Shown in pieces: positions 48,095 through 57,443 of a DNA stretch of 64,000 nt (within the stretch, counting starts at the first letter, position 1; each line of letters opens with the position of its first letter). Origin of the DNA: Bog-257 sp963846715 (lineage in GTDB: Bacteria > Acidobacteriota > Terriglobia > Terriglobales > Acidobacteriaceae); the NCBI GenBank assembly GCA_963846715.1, contig CAWJXA010000003.1:1-64000 (forward strand). Reading direction: 5' to 3'. A program made the position numbers and the translations under genes. Under the pieces are notes generated by a model that saw only the letters and a program-made list of their open reading frames with translations, searched no databases and was not told the origin of the DNA.

Positions 48095-50631
48095 TGCCCG
48101 GCCGTACGGCGCGGTGGATGATGTGGCTGGTTGCCCTGACTGTCCTGCTGGCCGTGCTGGTACCACCATTCGTCAATGTAAACCGCTATCGCAACCGGGT
48201 CGCGGACGCCATCAGCCGCGCCTTGGGCCGCGAGGTCACGGTGTCCCACATTGCACTCAAGCTGCTGCCTCGCCCGGGAATCGTGCTGTCTAATTTTGTT
48301 GTAGCCGAAAATCCCAGCTACGGCGCCGAACCTATGCTGCGTTCCGATACGGTCACTGCCTATCTTCGACTGACCTCCCTGTGGCGCGGCAGGCTCGAGA
48401 TTGGGACCCTGGACCTCGATAGTCCCAGCCTGAATCTGGTTCGCCGCCCAGATGGACACTGGAACGTCGAAGATCTGGTGGAGCGGGCTTCGCAAGTCAG
48501 CCCAGAGCCCACCGCGAAAACCCGTCCAGGAGCGCGCCCGCGCTTCCCTTATGTCCAAGCTTCAAGCGGACGAGTCAACTTCAAACTTGGTCAGGTGAAA
48601 AAGGCGTTCGCGTTCACCGACGCCGACTTTGCGCTGTGGCTGGAGTCAGAGAATCAATGGGGCATCCGGTTGGAAGCGCGCCCCACGCGCACCGATGTAG
48701 ACGTCCACGACACCGGCGTCCTCAAACTGGATGGGCGGTTCCAACGAGCGTCGAGTTTGCGAGACACCCCGGTGGACCTCAAGTTCACCTTCAGCAATGG
48801 TCCGCTGGGCCAGCTAACCAAACTGATCTACGGACGCGACCGAGGCTGGCGAGGAGACTTGCGCTCCAACGCGTCCTTGACCGGCACTCCCGGCGCACTG
48901 GTGATTGCGCTGGACGCACGAGTGGACGACTTTCGGCGCTACGACATTGCGACGGGTGAAGCTCTGCGCCTGCTGGTGCATTGTACCGGGACCTATTCGT
49001 CTCCCGACGACGGGCTGCATGATCTGCAATGCCAATCGCCGGTTGGGCCGGGCGTTCTGGAGGTCCGCGGCAACGCGCAGGGTTGGGCAGCCGATGGATA
49101 CGATTTGAGCGTCGCGGCGGAGCGGATTCCGGCGGCGCGCATTGTCGCATTCGCGCGCCACGCCAAAAAAGACCTACCCGCGGACCTGACGGCGACCGGC
49201 GAATTTGAAGGAGTATTTTCCGTCCGCAAGGACCCCGGAGGTGTACCGGTGTGGGCAGGCGGAGGACGCACAAATCTGCTGACGCTGCAGTCCGACGTGC
49301 TGAAGCACGATTTGCAAATTGGAACGATCGAGGTCGTGGTCCCCAAAGGGGCTGTGTCCAGCGGCTCGCATCCAAAGCGGCGATTGGTCGCGCAGAGCAC
49401 GACGCCGGCTTCAAACCCTGAGTTGCGGCTTCAGGTAAAACCGTTTCCGATTTCGCTTGGCGCAATTTCGCCCGCCACAGCCAGTGCGGTATTCGACGAG
49501 GACCACTACAGCGTCAATCTCAAGGGCGAAGCGGAAATGGCACGATTGTTGAACATCGCGAAAGCCATGGGCGTGGGCACACCGGGAGTAGGCTTGGCCG
49601 GAGACGCTCAAATCGACCTGGATGTGGCCGGGACCTGGGTTGGATTTGCGCCGCCGGTTCCGTCGGGCACCGTGCAACTACACACGGTGACAGCCGAGTT
49701 GCAGGGCGTCGCCGAGCCGTTACTGATTTCCACGGCTTCGGCCACGCTGGCAAACCAGGAGGCAACGGTCACGTCGTTTGCGGCAGCATTCGCTAAAGGA
49801 CCGGAGATCAGTGGGTCGGCGAGTTTCCCGGTACATTGCCTCACTCCAGAGAGCTGCATGTTGCACTTCGACGTCCGCGCGGACGACGCGTCATTGGCCC
49901 GTTTGAATCAGCTGGTCAATCCGAATTTCTTCAATCGGCCGTGGTATCACCTGCTGGAGATCGGTCAGCGGCACGAAGATGCGCTCCTGAAATTGCGAGC
50001 CAGCGGAAAATTTGCGAGCGCTCGCTTCGAGTTGGGAACGGTGGTGGCTAATAACGTAAGCGCGACCGTCGATTTCGACGCAGGCAAGCTGCGCGTGCAT
50101 GATTTGCGCGCCGACATCCTAGGAGGGCGGCACAACGGATCGTGGACTGCCGACTTCACGGTCGGACCGCCTACGTATTCCGGAACCGGCAGCGTGAGTC
50201 GAATCTCGATGACGGAAGTGGCGTCCCTGATGCACGACAACTGGGCAGCGGGAACGGTTGACGCTCAGTACAGCCTGGCGCTGCATGGTTTGAATCCCGC
50301 CACCCTGCGCGATTCGGCGACAGGCTCAGCCGACTTCACGTGGAATGATGGCTCCTTGCGGCATGTCATGCTCGAAGGGCGAGGCGCTCCCCTTGTGTTT
50401 TCGCGCTTTACGGGCAAAGTTGCTTTGGCAAGTGGGAGCTTTAGCCTGGCCGACTGCAGACTGCAAACGGGCGGCACCAGCTACACGGTTAAGGGTACGG
50501 CGTCGTATGACCGGAGCCTGGCGGTGCGGCTGGAGCGGGCGGGTGGACATTCCTACGTGATATCGGGATCCCTGGACAAACCGCGTGTCGAGACCGTAGC
50601 TGCACCAGCAGCGGAGGCGGCGCTGCGATGA
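48094..50631 (+). CDS. AsmA-family protein
   Basis: The 845-residue protein from ATG 48094 has an N-terminal membrane helix (WLVALTVLLAVLVPPFV) followed by the AsmA start VNRYRNRVADAISRALGREVTVSHIALKLLPRPGIVLSNFVVAENP, in order. The rest is long beta-rich sequence ending in an AsmA-2-like C-terminus (SGSLDKPRVE). AsmA-like proteins form hydrophobic grooves that carry phospholipids between the membranes. It is part of the envelope block after the signal peptidases, and its last four bases overlap the next gene. Confidence 0.85.
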   Translation: MPGRTARWMMWLVALTVLLAVLVPPFVNVNRYRNRVADAISRALGREVTVSHIALKLLPRPGIVLSNFVVAENPSYGAEPMLRSDTVTAYLRLTSLWRGRLEIGTLDLDSPSLNLVRRPDGHWNVEDLVERASQVSPEPTAKTRPGARPRFPYVQASSGRVNFKLGQVKKAFAFTDADFALWLESENQWGIRLEARPTRTDVDVHDTGVLKLDGRFQRASSLRDTPVDLKFTFSNGPLGQLTKLIYGRDRGWRGDLRSNASLTGTPGALVIALDARVDDFRRYDIATGEALRLLVHCTGTYSSPDDGLHDLQCQSPVGPGVLEVRGNAQGWAADGYDLSVAAERIPAARIVAFARHAKKDLPADLTATGEFEGVFSVRKDPGGVPVWAGGGRTNLLTLQSDVLKHDLQIGTIEVVVPKGAVSSGSHPKRRLVAQSTTPASNPELRLQVKPFPISLGAISPATASAVFDEDHYSVNLKGEAEMARLLNIAKAMGVGTPGVGLAGDAQIDLDVAGTWVGFAPPVPSGTVQLHTVTAELQGVAEPLLISTASATLANQEATVTSFAAAFAKGPEISGSASFPVHCLTPESCMLHFDVRADDASLARLNQLVNPNFFNRPWYHLLEIGQRHEDALLKLRASGKFASARFELGTVVANNVSATVDFDAGKLRVHDLRADILGGRHNGSWTADFTVGPPTYSGTGSVSRISMTEVASLMHDNWAAGTVDAQYSLALHGLNPATLRDSATGSADFTWNDGSLRHVMLEGRGAPLVFSRFTGKVALASGSFSLADCRLQTGGTSYTVKGTASYDRSLAVRLERAGGHSYVISGSLDKPRVETVAAPAAEAALR

Positions 50632-51224
50632 AGCGTAGCCTAGCGACTTTGGTCCTCGTGTGCATGGCGACCGCCACCGTAGTAGCCGATCGCAAGGGAG
50701 AGCCTCAGCATGACACACACAGCGCGGACTACCGCGCGATGGAACAGAAGATCGCCTACCTGAAACAGAATGCTGCGAAGTCACATCCGGATCCCAAGCC
50801 GACCGAAATAACTGAACACGAGGCCAACGCCTACTTTAATGAAGGAGGCGTGAAGTTGCCGAAGGGAGTGAGCCATGTGCGGCTGGCAGCGACGCCGGGG
50901 ATGATCGATGGTCACGCAGAGGTGGACTTCGAAGCCCTTACGCAAGGAAAAAGCTCGGCGAATCCGCTGCTCAGCCTATTCAGCGGGACCCACGACATCC
51001 ACGTGGTGGCGCAGGCGTCAGGCGCGAACCGCACCGGGACCATTCGTGCACAATCGGTTTCGCTGGACGGGGTGGAAGTGCCACAGATGCTGCTGCAGCT
51101 TTTTGTGCAACATTTCCTGACGCCGAAATATCCCAACGTCGGCATCACGAGTACGTTCAAGCTGCCTCTGCGCATTGACACCGCAACCGTCGACACCGGA
51201 CATGTGCGGGTGACGCAGAAATAG
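50628..51224 (+). CDS. Secreted hypothetical protein linked to AsmA
   Basis: The 198-residue protein has a signal peptide (MKRSLATLVLVCMATATVVA) and a compact C-terminal part. That part contains EITEHEANAYFNEGGVKLPKGVSHVRLAATPGMIDGHAEVDFEAL in order, and a hydrophobic PQMLLQLFVQHFLTPKYPN. The beta-strand pattern suggests a lipid-binding or SRPBCC/LolA-like periplasmic domain, but I do not recognise it. Its overlap with the AsmA-like gene implies joint translation. Confidence 0.65.
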   Translation: MKRSLATLVLVCMATATVVADRKGEPQHDTHSADYRAMEQKIAYLKQNAAKSHPDPKPTEITEHEANAYFNEGGVKLPKGVSHVRLAATPGMIDGHAEVDFEALTQGKSSANPLLSLFSGTHDIHVVAQASGANRTGTIRAQSVSLDGVEVPQMLLQLFVQHFLTPKYPNVGITSTFKLPLRIDTATVDTGHVRVTQK

Positions 51225-51286
51225 ACGAGCGTTTTCGACGCCGCCACTGCGTCGTTGCAGCATGTTAGTATCAAACTCAAACTGCG

Positions 51287-51991
51287 ATGCACTTTAGCAC
51301 TATTGATATTGTTTTCCAGATCATTGTGTTCCTGTTCGCCATCAGCGTGCATGAGTCGGCGCATGCGTGGATGGCGTCGCAGCTGGGCGATCCGACTGCC
51401 CGAATGCTGGGGCGGGTGACGCTGAATCCCATTAAGCATATCGATCCAGTGGGTACGATTCTGCTGCCGGCGATCGCGATGATCACGCATTTCCCGGTCA
51501 TTGGCTGGGCCAAACCGACGCCGGTGGATCCCCGCAACTTCAAACATTATGTCCGGGACGACATCCTGACTTCGGTGGCCGGACCGGTGAGTAACTTCCT
51601 GACGGCGGCGGCCGCAGTGGTGGGACTGACGGTGGTAGCGCACATTTCGCAGGTCGGAAGGCTGGTGGTGTTTGCGCTGGCGCGTGGCGCTTCCAGCGGC
51701 GACCTGGCGCAGCTTATGCCAGCCGATGCCGGAGCCATCGTCCCCATCGGCGCGTTGTTGTATGCCGCGATGGAGATCAACGTCCTGCTGGGGGTCTTCA
51801 ACCTCATCCCGATACCGCCGCTCGACGGCAGCCATGTGATACGGCACTTCCTCTCGCAAGGAGCGTTGCGGGTGTATGACAACATCGGCATGTGGGGCTT
51901 GGTGATCCTGCTGTTCTTTGGCGGCGGCATACTGGGCGCTTTCATGTACCCGGTGCTGAACTTCTTTAACGGATTCCTTTTGAGACTCTGA
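51287..51991 (+). CDS. Site-2 protease family membrane metallopeptidase
   Basis: The 234-residue protein has the zinc motif HESAH (residues 22-26) in the first helix and the second motif NLIPIPPLDGSHV near 175 (NPxPPLDG type), between several membrane helices. It belongs to the SpoIVFB-like M50 group without CBS or PDZ domains. It cleaves membrane proteins within the bilayer, perhaps signal-peptide remnants or an anti-sigma factor. Its stop overlaps the trpS start by one base. Confidence 0.9.
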   Translation: MHFSTIDIVFQIIVFLFAISVHESAHAWMASQLGDPTARMLGRVTLNPIKHIDPVGTILLPAIAMITHFPVIGWAKPTPVDPRNFKHYVRDDILTSVAGPVSNFLTAAAAVVGLTVVAHISQVGRLVVFALARGASSGDLAQLMPADAGAIVPIGALLYAAMEINVLLGVFNLIPIPPLDGSHVIRHFLSQGALRVYDNIGMWGLVILLFFGGGILGAFMYPVLNFFNGFLLRL

Positions 51992-53070
51992 TGCCTTCCC
52001 AAAACAAAAAGGGCCGCGTGCTGAGCGGCATGCGACCGACCGGAAAACTGCATCTCGGAAACTATGTGGGAGCGCTGCGCAACTGGGTTGGTCTGCAGGA
52101 CGACTACGAGTGCTTCTTCTTCATCGCGGACTGGCACGCGCTAACCACCGATTACTCCGACACGCGTAGCGTCAAGCAGAACTCGCTTGAGGTCATCATC
52201 GACTACCTGGCCGCCGGGCTCGATCCCGAGCGCAGCACATTGTTCATCCAGTCGCATGTGCTGCAGCATGCGGAGTTGCACCTGCTGTTCAGCATGATCA
52301 CTCCGCTGGGATGGCTGGAGCGCGTACCCAGTTACAAGGAGCAGCGCGAAAACCTTAAGGACAAAGACCTCAGCACCTACGGGTTTCTCGGATATCCGCT
52401 GTTGCAGTCGGCCGATATTTTGATTTACCAGGCGGATTTTGTGCCGGTGGGCGAGGACCAGGTGCCGCACGTGGAGTTGACACGCGAAGTGGCGCGGCGG
52501 TTTAACCAGTTTTATCCGCGCAAGGTGCACACGGGCGATCGTGATCCGAAACGCGAGGTGGTATTTCCCGAACCCAGGCCTCTGCTGACGCCCGCGGCCA
52601 AGCTCCCCGGCACTGATGGGCGAAAGATGTCGAAGTCGTACAACAACACCATCCTGCTGAGCGAGCCTGAGGCTTCGCTGCGCGCCAAGCTGAAGACGAT
52701 GGTGACCGATCCGGCACGCATCCGGCGGACCGACCCCGGCAATCCCGACGTGTGTCCGGTCGGCGATCTGCACAAGATCTTCAGCAGCACGGAAACTATG
52801 GCCAAAGTGTATGAGGGATGTCGCAGTGCGGGCATAGGCTGCATCGAGTGCAAGGGATGGGCGGCGGACAGCTTGTCGAAGGTGCTGGCTCCGATTCAGG
52901 AGCGGCGCGCCAAGTACGAGGCCGATCCTAAACTGGCTTGGGACGTTCTGGAAGACGGATCGAAGAAGGCGCGCGCAGTGGCAGAGGCGACCATGGTGGA
53001 GGCGCGCGAGGCAGCCAATTTGTCGCATGAATACGAACCGCCGGCACAGAGTGCGGGCGGGGGGAAGTAA
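51991..53070 (+). CDS. trpS: Tryptophan-tRNA ligase
   Basis: The 359-residue class I synthetase has the HIGH-equivalent HLGN at 21-24 (after GMRPTGK), PVGEDQVPHVELTREVARRFN in the Rossmann core and KMSKSYNN near 212. It charges tRNA-Trp. The C-terminal tail (YEPPAQSAGGGK) is unstructured. It is the last gene of the tight run beginning at rnc. Confidence 0.96.
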   Translation: MPSQNKKGRVLSGMRPTGKLHLGNYVGALRNWVGLQDDYECFFFIADWHALTTDYSDTRSVKQNSLEVIIDYLAAGLDPERSTLFIQSHVLQHAELHLLFSMITPLGWLERVPSYKEQRENLKDKDLSTYGFLGYPLLQSADILIYQADFVPVGEDQVPHVELTREVARRFNQFYPRKVHTGDRDPKREVVFPEPRPLLTPAAKLPGTDGRKMSKSYNNTILLSEPEASLRAKLKTMVTDPARIRRTDPGNPDVCPVGDLHKIFSSTETMAKVYEGCRSAGIGCIECKGWAADSLSKVLAPIQERRAKYEADPKLAWDVLEDGSKKARAVAEATMVEAREAANLSHEYEPPAQSAGGGK

Positions 53071-53405
53071 AGATTCACCACAGAGGCACAGAGACACAGA
53101 GGAAGACTTTTGGGTTTCTTGGGTGCATCAGGGCAGGATTTTTGATCGGGCCGTATCGAGGCAGAAAGGCTAGGGCTTTGCCCTTGCAGAACAAAGGCCC
53201 TCAGGGGCTGAAGCCCAAGTCATTGCTGACGGTTATGGCACGGCTGAAGCCGTGCCCTGATACAAAGCAACCTATAAAATTGGTTCTATGAACAAGACTC
53301 CGTGTCCCCCGTGCCTCCGTGGTGAATGATTTGTCATCCTGAGCGAAGAGAGCCGCGCAAGCAACGAAGGAAGTAGAAAGCCCCCTATAATCGCAGCTAA
53401 TTTCC
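53071..53405. repeat. Intergenic region with family 2 palindromes
   Basis: GGGC-TGAA-GCCC (53205-53216) and GGCACGGC-TGAA-GCCGTGCC (53237-53256) are followed by CTGATACAAAG; the phrase CGTGCCCTGATACAAA also occurs near 19690. The rest shows only runs such as CACCACAGAGGCACAGAGACACAGAGG, common intergenic filler in these genomes. No gene is visible. Confidence 0.65.
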
Positions 53406-54254
53406 ATGGCCGAGAATCCTGAGAACGTCGCGAATCCCGCGGTCAAGACGCTTGCTACGCCTGTGCACGCGCACAAGGGCGAGGACCAGTCGTCGTTCGC
53501 GGTGGTGGTGGACCAGGTGTATGACGGGCCGCTCGATCTGCTGCTTGACCTCATCCGCAAGCAGGACATCGATATCTATGACATTCCGATCGCGAAGATT
53601 ACTGAACAATATCTGAAGTACGTCGAGGGCATGAAGCAGTTCGATGTCGACGTTGCGGCCGAGTTTATTTACACGGCGTCGTTACTCATCCACATCAAGT
53701 CGAAGATGCTGCTGCCACGCGATCCCGACGCACCTGCGGGCGAAGAGGATCCGCGACTCGAGTTGGTCAATCGTCTGCTCGAGCATGAACGCTTCAAGAC
53801 TGCGGCGCAGATGCTGATGCAGAAGCAGCAAATCGAAGAGGCAGTGTGGTCGAATCCGGCGCTGAAGGAGTTTCGCGATGCCGAGGGCACGGAACCGGAA
53901 ATGGCCACCGATGTCGTAGACTTGGTGAGGACTTTCCAGCAAATTCTGGACCGGGCGCGACAGAAGCCGTCGTTCAATGTGGATGACGATAGCGTCACGG
54001 TCTCGCAGATGATCGATTACGTGCGGCGGCGACTCTCGCTGGAGGAGCGGCCTGTCCGGCTGAAACAATTGTTGCGGAACATGCGCTCGCGGTCGGCGCT
54101 GGTATGTGCGTTCCTGGCGATTCTGGAACTGATTCGATTGCAAGCGGTGCTGGCGCGGCAGGACAACGTCTTCGGCGAAATCGTATTGAAGAAGCACACC
54201 GGCTTCGACGCGCTGATGGAGGAGAATCCGCCGGTGAAGGATGATTGGCGGTGA
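53406..54254 (+). CDS. scpA: Segregation and condensation protein A
   Basis: ScpA is the kleisin of the bacterial SMC complex. The 282-residue protein has the conserved N-terminus VYDGPLDLLLDLIRKQDIDIYDIPIAKITEQYLKYV in order, AAEFIYTASLLIHIKSKMLLP, and a C-terminal winged helix (ALVCAFLAILELIRLQAVLARQDNVFGEIVL). It links Smc heads and recruits ScpB, encoded 86 bases downstream. The first 35 residues are an added flexible extension. Confidence 0.95.
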   Translation: MAENPENVANPAVKTLATPVHAHKGEDQSSFAVVVDQVYDGPLDLLLDLIRKQDIDIYDIPIAKITEQYLKYVEGMKQFDVDVAAEFIYTASLLIHIKSKMLLPRDPDAPAGEEDPRLELVNRLLEHERFKTAAQMLMQKQQIEEAVWSNPALKEFRDAEGTEPEMATDVVDLVRTFQQILDRARQKPSFNVDDDSVTVSQMIDYVRRRLSLEERPVRLKQLLRNMRSRSALVCAFLAILELIRLQAVLARQDNVFGEIVLKKHTGFDALMEENPPVKDDWR

Positions 54255-54340
54255 GCTGCTGTCAGCCGTCAGCTCTTTGTTGCACAGTACCGATTAGGAT
54301 TGAGCTGACAGCCGATAGCTGACAGCTAATAGCTATTTAC

Positions 54341-55294
54341 ATGAGCGTGAAGGCCAAAGTCGAAGCCATTATCTACGCCACCGAAGAACCGGTGACGCTG
54401 GAGCAGCTAGCGTCGTTGCTACGCGACGAAGTGCTTGCCGAGTTGCGCGCAGAGGAAGATGCTCGGCTGGCGCTCAACGAAGTCATTTCGGATGCCGCTG
54501 CGTCGGCTGAAAAAGCCGAACTGGAAGATGACGCTGCATTCGACGATATTCCCACGCCAGCGGAAGCGGCTCAGAATGCACTCGCGGAAGCTCCGCATAT
54601 CGCCGAGGCCGCCCCCCCAAGCGACAAGGACAAGAAAGCCGAAGCCAAAGAGGAACTCAAGCTCATCAAATCGCGGCTCAGCGGCATCATCGACGAGCTG
54701 GTTACCGAATATTCCTCCAGCGCACGCGGCATGGAAATTCGGCAGATCGCCGGCGGCTACCGCATGGCGACCAAGCCTGAGCACCACGACGTGGTGGTCA
54801 ACTTTGCCAAGAGTTTGAAGCCGCCGGTGCGGTTGTCGTTGCAGGCGCTGGAAACGCTGGCGGTCATCGCCTACAAGCAACCGGTCACGGCCCCGGAGAT
54901 CAGCGAGATTCGCGGCGTCGATACTTCCGGCGTGATCTCCACGTTGCTGGATCGCAAGCTTGTCACGACTGCCGGGCGCAAGCAGGTCATCGGGCGGCCG
55001 ATCTTATACAAGACGACGAAGGAATTTCTGCTTCGCTTCGGACTCAACGATGTCTCCGAGCTGCCCAGCATGGAGGAGTTCGAGAAGCTGGGCGAGCCAC
55101 AAGCAGAACTGTTCGCAGGTATCAAGGACGTAAAACGTCCCACCGAGGATACCGGAGCAAATGAATCAGAACCGGTCACCGAGGCGGTTCCGGAGAGCTC
55201 CAACGCCAATCCTCTGGTGGGCGACAGCGCGATGCCCGCCGACGGCACCTACGCGACCGAAGCCGAAGCCGGAAGTTCGCCGGAAAAGGCGTAG
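54341..55294 (+). CDS. scpB: Segregation and condensation protein B
   Basis: The 317-residue protein has tandem winged helices: VKAKVEAIIYATEEPVTLEQLASLL at the start, and RGMEIRQIAGGYRMATKPEHHDVVVNF ... LSLQALETLAVIAYKQPVTAPEISEIRGVDTSGVISTLLDRKLV in order. It carries an acidic insertion (about residues 45-105, rich in Glu and Ala) and a long acidic tail not found in shorter ScpB proteins. It dimerises on ScpA in the SMC complex. The gap before it has repeated GCTGACAGC motifs. Confidence 0.94.
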   Translation: MSVKAKVEAIIYATEEPVTLEQLASLLRDEVLAELRAEEDARLALNEVISDAAASAEKAELEDDAAFDDIPTPAEAAQNALAEAPHIAEAAPPSDKDKKAEAKEELKLIKSRLSGIIDELVTEYSSSARGMEIRQIAGGYRMATKPEHHDVVVNFAKSLKPPVRLSLQALETLAVIAYKQPVTAPEISEIRGVDTSGVISTLLDRKLVTTAGRKQVIGRPILYKTTKEFLLRFGLNDVSELPSMEEFEKLGEPQAELFAGIKDVKRPTEDTGANESEPVTEAVPESSNANPLVGDSAMPADGTYATEAEAGSSPEKA

Positions 55295-55458
55295 GCTATC
55301 ACGCACTCCACAGGATATAATTTGTGTGGAAGAGTACGGGCGTCGCACCGCGCACGACCTCTAGAGCGTGATTGAGTGATTCGAGACCAGCGTTGTTCTT
55401 CCGACTGCCCGCCGTTTGAGATTTTCGAGAGTAGTACATCTCATTATTCGAAAAATTG

Positions 55459-55605
55459 GGAGAATTGTGCCGTCCCTGAAGGGACTCGTTATCTCATTCC
55501 ACTTTACCCAGGGCTTCCGCCCTGGGCTAACGGCACGTCCACCCCTTTCGGGGTTCGATTAACGCAGGTTCGACTCCAGCAGCGAGGACAAAACCGAGCT
55601 TTCAC
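55459..55605 (+). repeat. Family 1 hairpin repeat, copy C
   Basis: The element has CCGTCCCTGAAGGGACTCG, CCCAGGGC...GCCCTGGGCTAAC and CCCCTTTCGGGG. Its termini are degenerate (GGGAGAAT and CTTTCACA). After the right end, TTCGGGGATAAGAGCAA is shared with copy D, so C and D are a local duplication. The interval 55295-56540 holds copies C, D and E and no supported gene. Confidence 0.7.
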
Positions 55606-55654
55606 ATTCGGGGATAAGAGCAATTTCGCCCCTTGTCTTCCCCAACATTTGGCC

Positions 55655-55809
55655 GCAAGTTCTGCCGTCCCTGAAGGGACTCGAATCTTTTCCCCGCGCT
55701 ACCCAGGACTCCGCTCCGCTCCGTCCTGGGCTAACTGCACGTCCACCCCTGGCGGGGTTCGATTTCTGCAGGTTCGGCTCCAGCAGCGCGGACAAAGCCG
55801 AGTTTTCAC
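55655..55809 (+). repeat. Family 1 hairpin repeat, copy D
   Basis: The three palindromes recur (CCGTCCCTGAAGGGACTCG, CCCAGGACT...GTCCTGGGCTAAC, CCCCTGGCGGGG), with a right end TTTTCACGCTCGGGGATAGG that matches copy C beyond the element. Confidence 0.7.
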
Positions 55810-56073
55810 GCTCGGGGATAGGAGCAAATTTTCCGCTCCGCTGGCCAATTTCGAGAAATCGTGGCGTGGGCTCAGAACCGCAATTGCGGGGCTGGAAGTT
55901 GCGAGTTTGACTCTGTCGACAGCCGGCAGGGTTCGTCAGCTTGACTCTAAGCCTTTATTTTTTAATATTTTGCCTCTAAGCCCTTTGAATGGAAGATTTT
56001 GCGGGGAATTTCTTAGACTCGCCTTTTGTTTTCAATATTTTGCAAATGGAGGGGGGAGGGGGGTAGGTCACTC

Positions 56074-56124
56074 GTCAGTAACCAGCAGTCAGTTGGCAGT
56101 AGTCAGTGGTCAGTCGCCAGTCAG
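56074..56124. repeat. Imperfect CAGTCAGT-type tandem repeat
   Basis: Short units such as GTCAGTAACCAGCAGTCAGT, GTAGTCAGTGGTCAGT and CGCCAGTCAG follow one another. A related pattern (GCGAACAGCGAAGAGCGAACAGC) occurs near 56500-56525. It is simple-sequence intergenic DNA. Confidence 0.6.
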
Positions 56125-56193
56125 AAAGGGCGAACTCTATCATCGCCACCCGAGTCGGGATTATTTCCTACTTTACTCAACGCTGAAGAGTCG

Positions 56194-56354
56194 GCGTGAG
56201 TGCCCTGCCGTCCCTACGGGACTCGATCCATTTTTTCCATCTTACCCAGGACTGCGCTCCGCTCCGTCCTGGGCTAACTGCACGGCCACCCCTGCGGGGT
56301 TCCATTTTCGTTCGTTCCACTCCACCGGCGGAGACGAAAACGGGGTTCTCGCAC
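56194..56354 (+). repeat. Family 1 hairpin repeat, copy E
   Basis: The left end GCGTGAGTGCC and right end GTTCTCGCACAGACTC enclose CCGTCCCTACGGGACTCG, CCCAGGACT...GTCCTGGGCTAAC and CCCCTGCGGGG. It is closest to copy A in the first and third hairpins. Confidence 0.75.
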
Positions 56355-56540
56355 AGACTCTGAAGCGCTGGGCTAAGCTCTTTCGCCCCTTCGGCGCTCG
56401 TTTTCCTGCCGTTTGTTTCACCCGCCGAATCAGGCCGAGGGCTGCGACGCAGTCTCGCCTGCCTGGAGTGCTCCCAAGTTGCTACGCGTACCTGGCGAAT
56501 AGCGAACAGCGAAGAGCGAACAGCGTGGAGGCGGCTACCT

Positions 56541-57368
56541 ATGGCGGCTGAGCGTCTCCAGAAAATTATCGCTGCCGCAGGAATTGCCTCCCGCCGCAAG
56601 GCCGAAGAACTTATCACCAGCGGACTCGTGTCGGTCAACGGACAGATCGTCAGCGAACTCGGTAGCAAGGCCGACGCCGAGCACGACCACATCAAGGTCA
56701 ACGGCAAACTGCTGAAGGGGCCGGAGCGGCCTGTGTATCTTGTGCTCAACAAGCCGAGAGGTTACGTGACCACCGTTACTGATCCAGAGGGGCGGCCGAC
56801 GGTATTAGATTTAGTGCGAGGCGTTGGAGCACGCATTTACCCAGTCGGACGTCTCGATTACCTAAGCGAAGGACTGCTGCTGCTGACCAACGACGGCGAG
56901 TTGGCGCAGAAGCTGATGCACGCCTCGTCGCACGTGGCCAAGACGTACCTGGTCAAAATCAGCGGCAAGGCCACCGACGAACAGATTGACAAACTGCGTG
57001 CAGGCATCATGCTTCCCGCGGAGCGAGCGGCGCTGAAGGTTCCGGTGGGGAAGCTGCCCGATGAGCGGCAGAGAAGGCGGTCGGTAGCGGTCAAGACGGC
57101 GCCGGTACGAATCAAGCTGGTGCGCGATGCGGCCAATCCCTGGTACGAGGTCACGCTGGTGGAAGGGCGCAATCGGCAAATCCGCCGGATGTTCGAGCAG
57201 ATCGATCATCACGTGGAAAAAATCAAACGCGTGCGTTATGGGCCGCTGGTACTGGACGTCGAGCCGGGTGAATTTCGGCATCTAACGGCGCAGGAAGTAG
57301 TGCAGCTGAGGGGCGGCGTGAGAACGGGTGCGTTAACGAAGAAAAGCAGGTCCCTCCACTCGGACTGA
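56541..57368 (+). CDS. rluB: Pseudouridine synthase of the RluB/RsuA family
   Basis: The 275-residue protein starts with an S4 RNA-binding domain (RLQKIIAAAGIASRRKAEELITSGLVSVNG in order). The catalytic domain holds YLVLNKPRGYVTT, GRLDYLSEGLLLLTNDGELAQKLMH (catalytic Asp in GRLD) and EVTLVEGRNRQIRRMFEQIDHHVEKIKRVRYG. It makes a pseudouridine in 23S or 16S rRNA; RluB is favoured by length and S4 arrangement. The gene follows the repeat-rich gap and precedes hisC by 75 bases. Confidence 0.9.
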   Translation: MAAERLQKIIAAAGIASRRKAEELITSGLVSVNGQIVSELGSKADAEHDHIKVNGKLLKGPERPVYLVLNKPRGYVTTVTDPEGRPTVLDLVRGVGARIYPVGRLDYLSEGLLLLTNDGELAQKLMHASSHVAKTYLVKISGKATDEQIDKLRAGIMLPAERAALKVPVGKLPDERQRRRSVAVKTAPVRIKLVRDAANPWYEVTLVEGRNRQIRRMFEQIDHHVEKIKRVRYGPLVLDVEPGEFRHLTAQEVVQLRGGVRTGALTKKSRSLHSD

Positions 57369-57443
57369 CGTCCTCGGTCGGGATGACAAGTTGGTGAGAG
57401 ATGAAGAGGCGATAGTAAGAAGATTGAACTACCGGGAGATAGG

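Noticed and set aside
55376..56551. Open frame of 391 codons between scpB and the pseudouridine synthase gene
   Set aside because: It runs through three hairpin repeats; its 'protein' is repeat translation (PEGTR..PLYPGL..) with no ribosome site or family character.
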